Below are positions 44,801 through 52,380 of a stretch of 64,000 bases of DNA, in pieces. Each line of letters starts with the position of its first letter. The first letter of the stretch is position 1. Under the pieces are notes generated by a model. The model did not search any database and had not been told where the DNA came from. It saw only the letters and a program-made list of their open reading frames with translations. The stretch is from CAITWF01 sp038231575 (GTDB lineage Bacteria; Verrucomicrobiota; Verrucomicrobiia; Opitutales; Opitutaceae), in the NCBI GenBank assembly GCA_038231575.1, contig JBBRLB010000003.1:1-64000 (forward strand). The letters are read 5' to 3'. Both the position numbers and the translations under genes were made by a program.

Positions 44801-46654
44801 CTGCGTGGTGATCGAAGGCGCGACGCTCGCGGAGTTGACGGTGAGGGTCGCGGCGTTGCTGGTGGTTGAGCCGACGGAATTGGTGACGGTGACCGTGTAG
44901 CTGCCGGCATCGGACAGCGCCGGGCTCACGATGGAGTAGCTGGCGCTGGTCGCGCCCGAAATCGCCGCGCCGGCTTTTTTCCACTGGTAACTCAGCGTGC
45001 CGGTGCCAGTGGCCACGACAGTGAATGTGACGCTGTTGCCTACCGTCACCGTCGCGTTCGCCGGGTGGGTCGTGATCGACGGGGCTGTCGCGGGCGTGCC
45101 GTAGAGGACGCTGGCAGTTTTGCCGACGGGTGTGCCGTAGGTGCCGCCAGAATCGTAGGTCGCGAGGGCGGTGAGTGTGACGCGATAGTAATTCGTGTTT
45201 GTCGTCGCGGTGAAATTCGTCGTGAGGCCGCCACTCGTCGTCGTGGACGACAGCGTGGTCCACGTGGAGTTGTCCGGCGACGATTCGATCTTATAGGTCG
45301 CGCCTTCGGCGGAATTCCACGCGAGGGCGACGTTACTGCCCGAAGCCGCAGCGGTGACGGTGATCGCGCTGGCCGGACCGGCGTCGGCATATTCGGTCAC
45401 GGACTCGCTGATGCTGTTGACGGTGCCCTGGCCCACGGCTGCGGTGCCGAAATACTCCTGGTTGATCACGTCGGGAAACACGGTGTTGCCGCTCGCATCG
45501 ATCGTCACGAAGTAGGCGTAGGTGCCGCTGGGGTATTCGGGCGTGACGCAATAGCGGACGTTCTGGCGATTGAGATCAAAGTCGACGCCCTGGGTCCGAC
45601 CGAGGTCGCCGAGATATTCGTAGTCCTCGGCAAACGCGCCGATTGAACAGGTCTTCGTCGTCGGCCCGAGCGCGTAGGTCGCGGTCGTGGTCGGGCCGTA
45701 TTGGCTCGCCGAAAGCGTGGCGCTGATCCCCTGCACACTCGCCGACCACACTGGCAACGTGTGGCGGCCCGTGATCGCGAGATCGACGGTGCCGTTGGCG
45801 GTGGCGTTGGTCGCGTCGCGTTTCACGAAGCCCGTCGTCATCCGGCGAATCCCGCTCGTGGCGTCAGTGGCCGTCGAGTAGCCGTAAGGTCCGTAGATCG
45901 GCAGGCCGTCATTCGCCCAGCCGATGATCGGCGAGTGCGTGGTCGGCGTGGCTTCGCTGTAGGTTTTCGCCGCGGAGTTGTAGGTGACGTTATCGCCGAG
46001 CTGGTAGCGCAGCGCTTTCGGATTGATGTGATTGTGGTAGGCGCCGTTGCTCGGCTGGTGGCCGTTGGCGGGATCAAAGTTGAACGTCTCCGCGACGCCC
46101 GCGAGGCGGTTCCAAATGCCGTCGCCGCTCATCGAGATGGTGGCGCTGCTCGCGGTGGAGCTGCTGTTGGCGTAGGACTGCGCATCGCCATTCTGCCACA
46201 CGAACACGCCATTCACGAGCACGCCGCCGTTGCCGTTGTTCTTCTGCTTCGTCGTCGGGATCGACGCCGTGCGCGGGATGCGATGGATCGCGGCGCGGTT
46301 CGCCGGCCATGAGGTGTAGGTCTGGTTGTTCGGCGTAAGCCAGTTTCCCATCGTGTAACTCGCGAGGCCCGTCGTCTGGATGTAGACGTAGTTCGTCGAG
46401 TAGGCCACGCGCTGGACGTCCGAGTAGGTCACAGTCGAGACGCCGCCGCCGCCGTTGGTCAGACCGGCGCTCGGCCAGGTGGTCACCGTCGTGCCCGAGG
46501 TGAATTTCGCGGCCGTCTCATAAACGCGCGCGTATTGTGCGGAATTCGCCGTGCGCCAGGTCGTGATGTGCGGGTCGGTGACCTGCGCACGCGCCGTCCC
46601 AAGCATGAACGCGGTGAAGGAAAATAAACGAAACGCGAGGCGGCAAATCGACAT
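41888..46654 (-). CDS. Secreted YHYH protein 1 with nine Ig-like repeats
   Basis: A 1,588-residue exported protein. The signal peptide (MSICRLAFRLFSFTAFMLGT, cut after ARA) is followed by a YHYH-family domain (about 25-430) with the variant motif GAYHNHINP, plus GLPIYGPYGY and DFDLNRQNVRYCVTPEYPSG. Then come a fibronectin-like segment, nine Ig-like repeats of about 85 residues (pattern SITTQPAxxTVxxGxSVTFTV, LSYQW, SYTI, AxAADxGSY) and a 250-residue duplicated C-terminal domain ending TGTVIVELYVVR. The same C-terminal domain ends both other YHYH proteins. Function is unknown; the His-rich motif suggests metal binding. The gene has its own CTTAAC promoter site. Confidence 0.82.
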   Translation of the reverse strand: MSICRLAFRLFSFTAFMLGTARAQVTDPHITTWRTANSAQYARVYETAAKFTSGTTVTTWPSAGLTNGGGGVSTVTYSDVQRVAYSTNYVYIQTTGLASYTMGNWLTPNNQTYTSWPANRAAIHRIPRTASIPTTKQKNNGNGGVLVNGVFVWQNGDAQSYANSSSTASSATISMSGDGIWNRLAGVAETFNFDPANGHQPSNGAYHNHINPKALRYQLGDNVTYNSAAKTYSEATPTTHSPIIGWANDGLPIYGPYGYSTATDATSGIRRMTTGFVKRDATNATANGTVDLAITGRHTLPVWSASVQGISATLSASQYGPTTTATYALGPTTKTCSIGAFAEDYEYLGDLGRTQGVDFDLNRQNVRYCVTPEYPSGTYAYFVTIDASGNTVFPDVINQEYFGTAAVGQGTVNSISESVTEYADAGPASAITVTAAASGSNVALAWNSAEGATYKIESSPDNSTWTTLSSTTTSGGLTTNFTATTNTNYYRVTLTALATYDSGGTYGTPVGKTASVLYGTPATAPSITTHPANATVTVGNSVTFTVVATGTGTLSYQWKKAGAAISGATSASYSIVSPALSDAGSYTVTVTNSVGSTTSNAATLTVNSASVAPSITTQPAGQTVAVGSSVTFTVVASGTAPLSYQWSKGGSAIGGAASASYTIASAQAADSGSYSVAVVNSLGSVTSNAVTLTVNGTATAPAITGQPSNATIAAGAGATFTVTASGTTPLTYQWSKNSAAISGATSASYSIASAQASDAGSYTCVVTNSAGSATTTAATLTVTTGATVPGITTQPASATVTAGSAATFTVLAGGTAPLTYQWYKNSVAISSATAATYSIASAQSTDAGSYVCVVSNSAGSTGTNAATLTVSTAAVAPSIATQPASATVAVGGSAVFTVVANGTAPLTYQWYKGVTALPGATTSNDALTGVQVADSGSYSCVVTNSLGSATSNAATLTVNSPATAPTITTQPANATVTTGSSATFTVTASGTAPLAYQWQKSGVALSGATSASYTIASVQAGDGGSYACVVTNSTGSTTSSAASLTVTSAAVAPSIASQPVSASVTTGASVTLTVVANGTAPLTYQWQKNGAAISGATSASYSLASAQAADAGSYACVVANSVGSATSNAAALAVSSSPAAPTITLSPASASVASGSSATFTLAASGATPLTYQWYKGVAAIGGATATSYSIASAQSADAGSYSCVVTNSAGSVTSNAATLTVNSANPPPAITSPPASVTVVAGAGATFTVGASGAAPLSYQWARNGAVISGATSASYTIASAQPADAGGFSCTVTNSAGFVTSSVATLTVTAGAPAAATLAAGIVNLAVRARIGGSAGTPIVGFVLGGSGAGKRLVVRAVGPTLFASFGLASALADPRLDLMSGSTLVASNDNWLAADTTAIAAAGAFPLNAGSGDAAIVTTLAPGTYTTPVSASGSSTSGVVLVEVYDGAPADTSARLINASARAFVGTGDDVLIPGFVIAGEGAVRMLVRAVGPGLAVFGVPGTLPDPRITLYSGSTIVASNDDWGNASNAADIAPVSAQAGAFALPTGSKDAVLLVSLSAGAYTAVVGGAGSTTGTVIVELYVVR

Positions 46655-46696
46655 GATGGAAGCGGCGGGAAGCCGCGCCCATTTCACCAGCGCGGC

Positions 46697-46745
46697 GTTA
46701 AGTGCGTGTGAGAAGAAGGGTGAAAATTGTTAAGGTTGCGTTAAG
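46697..46745 (-). promoter_or_regulatory. CTTAAC triple-box site upstream of YHYH gene 1
   Basis: On the minus strand: CTTAAC (46745-46740), 5 bases, CTTAAC (46734-46729), 26 bases with CACAC near its end, CTTAAC (46702-46697), then 42 bases to the ATG at 46654. The arrangement matches the sites at 40596 and 52276. Confidence 0.7.
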
Positions 46746-46754
46746 GCCGCATCA

Positions 46755-49673
46755 TCAGGGCACGACGTAGATTTCTACGAGGGCGGTGCCGGTGGTGCTG
46801 CTCACGCCGCTGATCGTCGCGGTGTAGCTGCCAGCGGAGAGCGTGACGAGCAGCGCGGCGTCGCGACTGCCGCTCGTGAAGGCAAACGCGCCCGTGCTCA
46901 CGGCGGCGGCCGCGATCGCGGTGGCGTTGGTGGCGCTGGACCAGTTGTCGTTCGTGCCGATGACGTTCGTGCCGGAGTAGAGCGTGAGCTGCGGATCGGC
47001 GAGGACGCCGGTCAGCCCGAAGGCCGTGAGCGCGGGGCCGGCGGCACGGATGAGGAGCGTGATCGTGCCGGAGCCGCTGACCACGAAACCGGGGATGAGA
47101 ACGCTCTCACCCGTGCCAACGAAGGCGCGCGTGCTGGCGTTGATGAGTGCGACCGAGGACGAGGTGTCGGCGTCGTAGAACTCAAGCAACGTCACGCCGC
47201 TGCCACCGCCCGCGCCGACGACGGCGGAATACGCTCCGGCCGGAAGCGTCGCGACGGTCGCGGCGTCCTTGCTGCCGCCCGTGAGTGCGAACGCGCCGAC
47301 CGCAGTAAACGTCGCGCTGTCGGCGGCGAGCCAGTTGTCGTTCACGGCGGCGTTGGTGTTCGTCGCGTTCGAGACGAGCGTAAGACTCGGGTCGGCGAGT
47401 GTGCCTCCGACTCCGAAGTTCGCGAGGCCGGGGCCGATGGCGCGGGCGAGGATTTTCTTCGAGCCGCTGCCAGCGATCACAAAGCCGGCGATGGGCACGC
47501 CCGCGTTGCCGCCGACTTGGGCACGCGTGGCGAGGTTGATCACGCGCGCGCCGCCGCTGCCGGCGGGGGTGGCCGACGGGCTGCGCACGACGAGGACGGG
47601 ATACCGGGTCGCATACGGCGCGAAGCTGACGGTGCCTTGGAAGCTGCGCGTGGCGTTTGCGATCGTATCGAGGCCGAACTCGACGACCCAGGCCTGCGTC
47701 GGCACCGACGCGCGCACGCTCGTGGCCGACCAGCAGGCGGACGCGGCGATGGCGGGAAAGAGCGTGCGATTGAGACTGGCAACGGCGTCGGTCGCCTTGG
47801 TCGCGGAGGCACGCGCGATGTCCACGAGCGACTGGAGTTCCTTGACGTTGGGAACGCGCCAGTCGGAGTAGCCGGCGAGCACGAGCGTCTCCGCATAGGT
47901 GAGCGAGTCCGACCACGCGAGTGGTGCCGAGGGGGCCTGCGCCCACATGAGGCCGGTGTCGAGGTCGGTGATCGTGCCGTCGTGGTTGTTGAGATAATTG
48001 TGCCCGAGGGAGGGCGCGGCGCCGCGCACGTAGCGCGCATGAATCCGCTGCGTGCCGCCGGCGGAAAGCGTGTCTGTCTTCAGCTGCGGGGCGAGGCCGC
48101 CGGCAGCGCTCGTGGCCCAAGCCCGGGCGTTGTCCCCAGAGTAGAGATCGCTGGTCCAGAAATATCCGGGCGCGCCAGCCGCATTGCTGGCAAAATAAAC
48201 GGGATCGAGCGCGAGGGCGGAGTTGTAATTGAGCAGGCTGAACGATTCCTGCGCGGTCGGCAGCCGCCAGTCGGTGAAGCCGCCGAGCGTGGCGGGCGCA
48301 GAGCGGAGCGCGGCCTCCCACGTCATCTCGCCGCTGTCGGTCTTCTGCCAAACGAGGCCGGTGACGTTGTCGAGGATCGTGCCGTCGCCGCGATCGGTGA
48401 ACGACGGGGCGTTGATCGTGTAGTCGGAATCTTCGCCGAAAACGGGCGTCGCATCGAGCGTCTGGCCGGTGTCGGGAAGTTTTTTCAACGCACTCGCCGC
48501 CGCCGGATAGCCGTTGAAGCGCGCGGCGCTGGTGTAAGTTTCGCGCCCGCCGCCGCGCTGGACCGCAACGGTGTGGGCCACGCGATCGATCTGCCACGCG
48601 ACGGTGAACGTCGCGCCGTTCAGCGTGTAGGTGAGCACGAACTGATCGGTAGCCGGTCGCGCGAAGCCCGTGATGACGGCCCCGGTGAGCGGCGATCCTG
48701 CGGGCGAGACGGGGCTGACCTCGGGCTGGCCATCGACCTGACTACCGTAGTTCACGACCGTGCCGTGAAACGACTCCATGAGATACGGACTCTGCGGACC
48801 CGCCGTCGCATTCCCGCGCGCGTGATAATGATAACCCCAACTGTTCCCGAGATCGTGGCCGCCGTCGCGATCGAGCGCCTGCACGGCGGAGCCATCGGGC
48901 TCGACATAGCCGTAGAGCGGATAGCCATCGAGCGCCCACGCGATCGGGAGCGCCGGCCCAAGCACCGCACTGAGATGCGTCGGCGCGATGTGATAGTGAT
49001 AATCGTCGGCGCGGCCGCAGTGACCGCCGTAGCGATCGAGTTCGCCAAGTTCGTAGGAGACGCGCCCGGTGTTGTTGCGCGGGTTGAAAATCGGAATGCC
49101 ATTCGCGGCGATCGCGATCGCGCCACGCTGAAAATTATCCGCTGAGATCGCGAGGTGCGCGGCGGAGGGGGCCGGCACGAGCGGAAGTTTCCAGACGTTG
49201 GGCTGACCGAAGCCGAGCGAGGCGCGGTCGCTCTCGGGATTCGTGACATGGCCGAAGTAACCGGCCGGCATCGGCAACTGCTGCTGCCAGGTGGTGATGC
49301 CCACCATCGGCAGGGGCATCAAAACCGGATCGGGCATCGCCTCGGACTCGACGTAAAACGCCGCAGCATCAGCGTAGAACCGCACCCCGGGCTTGAACGG
49401 TGCAAAGCTCGAGAGCAGCAGCGCGCCATTGCCCGGCGGCGCGATCCCTGTCGCGCGCCCAGGTGCGGCCGCCGTCGCCGCCGCGATTTCGCGCGCGATC
49501 TGCGGCTGCGCGGCTCGCCATTGGGCGAGCAGCTCAGGATCCGTGGTCGGATCGGCATCGCCGTGAAACGGATGCGCGTGCCCGACCAAGCCAAGCGCCG
49601 CGCCGCCGGTCGCAAACACGCACCGCCGCAAGCTCCGCCACGTCCACCGAAGGCGCGCGCAAAATTTTATCAC
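46755..49673 (-). CDS. Secreted YHYH protein 2 with DUF1566 (Lcl-type) domains
   Basis: A 972-residue protein. The N-terminus is basic with a hydrophobic stretch (CVFATGGAALGLVGHAHPFH), probably an export signal. The YHYH domain has two exact motifs, DDYHYHIAP (225-228) and WGYHYHARG (about 287). Residues about 430-690 hold two DUF1566/Lcl-type modules (GLVWQKTDSGEMTWEAA...DWRLPTAQE; GLMWAQ...DWRVPNVKELQSL), a fold related to C-type lectins. The last 250 residues are the duplicated domain shared by the trio, ending TGTALVEIYVVP. The GTG at 49673 overlaps the stop of the upstream YHYH gene (GTGA), so the two are translated together. Confidence 0.82.
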   Translation of the reverse strand: MIKFCARLRWTWRSLRRCVFATGGAALGLVGHAHPFHGDADPTTDPELLAQWRAAQPQIAREIAAATAAAPGRATGIAPPGNGALLLSSFAPFKPGVRFYADAAAFYVESEAMPDPVLMPLPMVGITTWQQQLPMPAGYFGHVTNPESDRASLGFGQPNVWKLPLVPAPSAAHLAISADNFQRGAIAIAANGIPIFNPRNNTGRVSYELGELDRYGGHCGRADDYHYHIAPTHLSAVLGPALPIAWALDGYPLYGYVEPDGSAVQALDRDGGHDLGNSWGYHYHARGNATAGPQSPYLMESFHGTVVNYGSQVDGQPEVSPVSPAGSPLTGAVITGFARPATDQFVLTYTLNGATFTVAWQIDRVAHTVAVQRGGGRETYTSAARFNGYPAAASALKKLPDTGQTLDATPVFGEDSDYTINAPSFTDRGDGTILDNVTGLVWQKTDSGEMTWEAALRSAPATLGGFTDWRLPTAQESFSLLNYNSALALDPVYFASNAAGAPGYFWTSDLYSGDNARAWATSAAGGLAPQLKTDTLSAGGTQRIHARYVRGAAPSLGHNYLNNHDGTITDLDTGLMWAQAPSAPLAWSDSLTYAETLVLAGYSDWRVPNVKELQSLVDIARASATKATDAVASLNRTLFPAIAASACWSATSVRASVPTQAWVVEFGLDTIANATRSFQGTVSFAPYATRYPVLVVRSPSATPAGSGGARVINLATRAQVGGNAGVPIAGFVIAGSGSKKILARAIGPGLANFGVGGTLADPSLTLVSNATNTNAAVNDNWLAADSATFTAVGAFALTGGSKDAATVATLPAGAYSAVVGAGGGSGVTLLEFYDADTSSSVALINASTRAFVGTGESVLIPGFVVSGSGTITLLIRAAGPALTAFGLTGVLADPQLTLYSGTNVIGTNDNWSSATNATAIAAAAVSTGAFAFTSGSRDAALLVTLSAGSYTATISGVSSTTGTALVEIYVVP

Positions 49674-52261
49674 GGCACGACGTAGATTTCGATGAGCGCG
49701 GTGCCGGTGGTGTTACCCACGCCGCTCACGATCGCGGTGTAGGCACCCGCCGACAGCGAGACGAGCAGCACGGCGTCCTTGCTGCCGCTCGCCAGTGCGA
49801 ACGTGCCGGCTTGCGTCGTCGCCGTCACAATCTCGGTGGCGTTACTCGCGCTGCTCCAGTTGTCGTTCGACGCGATCGCCGTGCTGCCCGAGTAAAGCGT
49901 GAGCTGCGGGTCGGCGAGCACACCGGGGACGTTGAACGCGCTGAGCGTCGGACCAATCACGCGGAGGAGCAGTTTCACCGTGCCGCCGCCCGAAACGACG
50001 AGGCCGGGAATGAGCACGGAATCGCCGGAGCCGACGAAGGCGCGCGTGGAGGCGTTGACAAGCGTGGCGACGGACGCGGTATCGGCATCGTAGATTTCGA
50101 GGAGCGAGAGGCCGCTGCCACCGTTCGCACCGACGACCGCGGAATACGAGCCCGACGAATTCGTCGCGACGATCACCGCATCCTTGCTGCCGGCGGTCAG
50201 CGCAAACGCGCCCGAGGCGGCGATCGTGGTGGCATCGGCGGAATTCCAGTTGTCGTTGCTCGCGATTGTCGCCGTGCCGCTCACGAGCGAGAGGCTCGGA
50301 TCGGCGACGGTGCCAGTGATGTTAAATGCCGCGAGCCCCGGACCGATGGCGCGCAGCACGAGTTTCTTCGAGCCGCTGCCACTCGTGACAAATCCGAGGA
50401 TCGGCGTGCCCGCGCTGCCACCGATCTGGACGCGCGTGGCGAGGTTGATGATGCGCGCAGTGCTCGTTCCGGTGGTGGCGGCGTTGACGGTGAGGACGGC
50501 GGCGCTGCTCGTGGTCGCGCCCGCGCTTGTCGAAATCGTGACGGTGTAGCTGCCGGCGTCGGTGGATTTCACACTCGTGACCGAGTAGGTAGCGCTCGTC
50601 GCACCGGAGATCGCCGTGCCGTCTTTTTTCCACTGGTAACTTGTCGTGCCGGTCGCACTCGCTACGACCGTGAAGGTCACGTTGCCACCGGCGGTCACGA
50701 TTTGGCTCGTCGGTTGGGTGGCGATAAGTGGGACAGTCGCAGCGGCGACGAGCGTGGCGGTCGCGGTGTTGCCAACGCCGGAGACGCCGCCGGTGCCGTT
50801 GGTATCGTAGGTCGCGAGCGCGGTGAGCGTGACGCGATAATAATTCGCGACGGTCGTCGTGCTGATCGCCGTCGTCGCACCGCCCGCGCTCGTGACGGTT
50901 GAGTTGAGCGTGGCGAACGTCGTGTTGTCCGCGGACGTTTCGACTTTGTAGGTCGCACCTTCGACGGAAGTCCACGACAGCGCGACGGTGCCACTGGTGT
51001 TCGTGACGGTCGCCGTGATCGTCGAAGCTTGGCCGGCGCGCACGTATTCCGTGACACTCTCCGTCACGCTGGTGACGGTGGCCGGCACGCTGCCCATGAA
51101 TTGGTAGGCGAGGATAAACGGGAAGACGGCGCTGTTCGACGAGTCGAGCGGGATGAAGTAGGCCCAGGTGCCGCTGGGAAATTCCGGCGTCACGCAGAAG
51201 CGCGCGTTGTATTGGTTGAGATCGAAGTCGGCGCCCGGCGTTTTTCCGAGGTTGCCGAGGTAGTCATAATCTTCGCCAAACGTGCCGAGCGGGTAAGTGG
51301 TCGAGACGCTTGGGCCGTATTGCGTCGTGGTGAGTGTGGTGCTGCGGCCGGTCGAGGCGGTGGACCACGCAGGCAGCGTGGTGCGGCCGGTCGAAGAGAG
51401 GCTCGCGGTGCCGTTGGTGCCGTCGCGTTTTTGAAATCCGCTCACCATCCGGCGCACCCCGCTCTTCGCGTCGAGCGCGGTCGCGTAGCCATAGGGGCCG
51501 TAAATCGGGAGGCCGTCGGCGGCCCACGCGAGGATCGGCGAGTGCGCGGTGACGGCGCTGGTCGCCTCGGCGTAGGTGCCGGCGGTCGTATCGAGCGTGA
51601 CGTGATCGCCGAGGAGATAGCGCAGCCCGAGGGGATTGTGGTGCGAGTGATAGTTGCCGGTGTTTTCCTGATGCGCGTTGTTGCGATCCATCGTGTCGGC
51701 CTCGCCGGCGACGGCGGTGCGCTGCCAAACGCGATCGCCGTTGAAGGTGACCTGCCCACTCGTCGCGCTGTAGCTCTGGCCGTCGAGACAGTTGTAGAAC
51801 GCCATGCCGTTCACCGTCGTCGCGGCGATGGGAATGCTCTGACCCTGCACATTGGTCTTCGTCGTCGGGATCGACGGCGTGCGCGGGAAACGCGAGAGGC
51901 CGTTGCGGTTGCTCGGCCAGTTCGGAAAGCCAGTGGCCCACGGGCCCATCGTCCAGCTCGGCAGGCCGGAGGTGTAGATATAAACGTAGTCCGTCGAGGA
52001 GACGATGCGCTGCACGTCGGTGTAGGTGACTTTGGTCTGGCCACCGTTGGTCGTGCCGCTCGTCGGCCACGTGAGCGAAGTGGTGTTAGACGTCTTCGCA
52101 GCGGCGCTCTGCCAGACCCGCGCGTAACTGCGCGAGGTCGCAGTGATCCACGAGTTGAGCTGCGGATCGGAGGACTGGGCGCGGCCGAGGGCGGCGGCGA
52201 AAAGAAAAATCAAAGCGCAGAGGCGGTGCGTGGGTTTCAATGGGAAAATTATTTCCGCCAT
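49670..52261 (-). CDS. Secreted YHYH protein 3
   Basis: An 863-residue exported protein. The signal peptide ends near ALGRA. The YHYH domain (about 28-400) is similar to that of protein 1 throughout (SWPTS.., DVQRIVSSTDYVYIYTSGLP, GLPIYGPYGYATALDAKSGV, TPEFPSGTWAYF) with motif GNYHSHHNP. A fibronectin-like segment, one Ig-like domain and the duplicated C-terminal domain (TRVQIGGSAGTPILGFVTSG onward) complete it, ending TGTALIEIYVVP. It is the first gene of a two-gene operon. The CTTAAC site lies 15-63 bases upstream of the ATG, and the sensor kinase gene starts divergently beyond it. Confidence 0.84.
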   Translation of the reverse strand: MAEIIFPLKPTHRLCALIFLFAAALGRAQSSDPQLNSWITATSRSYARVWQSAAAKTSNTTSLTWPTSGTTNGGQTKVTYTDVQRIVSSTDYVYIYTSGLPSWTMGPWATGFPNWPSNRNGLSRFPRTPSIPTTKTNVQGQSIPIAATTVNGMAFYNCLDGQSYSATSGQVTFNGDRVWQRTAVAGEADTMDRNNAHQENTGNYHSHHNPLGLRYLLGDHVTLDTTAGTYAEATSAVTAHSPILAWAADGLPIYGPYGYATALDAKSGVRRMVSGFQKRDGTNGTASLSSTGRTTLPAWSTASTGRSTTLTTTQYGPSVSTTYPLGTFGEDYDYLGNLGKTPGADFDLNQYNARFCVTPEFPSGTWAYFIPLDSSNSAVFPFILAYQFMGSVPATVTSVTESVTEYVRAGQASTITATVTNTSGTVALSWTSVEGATYKVETSADNTTFATLNSTVTSAGGATTAISTTTVANYYRVTLTALATYDTNGTGGVSGVGNTATATLVAAATVPLIATQPTSQIVTAGGNVTFTVVASATGTTSYQWKKDGTAISGATSATYSVTSVKSTDAGSYTVTISTSAGATTSSAAVLTVNAATTGTSTARIINLATRVQIGGSAGTPILGFVTSGSGSKKLVLRAIGPGLAAFNITGTVADPSLSLVSGTATIASNDNWNSADATTIAASGAFALTAGSKDAVIVATNSSGSYSAVVGANGGSGLSLLEIYDADTASVATLVNASTRAFVGSGDSVLIPGLVVSGGGTVKLLLRVIGPTLSAFNVPGVLADPQLTLYSGSTAIASNDNWSSASNATEIVTATTQAGTFALASGSKDAVLLVSLSAGAYTAIVSGVGNTTGTALIEIYVVP

Positions 52262-52275
52262 GATGCACCCGCCCG

Positions 52276-52324
52276 GTTAAGACGGTGTGAGCGCGCCCGC
52301 GATTTTTGTTAAGCCGGAGTAAAC
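52276..52324. promoter_or_regulatory. CTTAAC triple-box site, YHYH operon / sensor kinase
   Basis: On the minus strand: GTTTAC (52324-52319), 5 bases, CTTAAC (52313-52308), 26 bases with CACAC near the end, CTTAAC (52281-52276), 14 bases, ATG. The first box is degenerate but keeps the 11-base period. On the plus strand the site is 57-105 bases before the kinase ATG, almost the same distance as for the response regulator. Confidence 0.7.
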
Positions 52325-52380
52325 GTTGCAGATTTTTCGCCGCGAGTCCGCTATGGTGAGATTCGTTCCACTGCCGTCGG

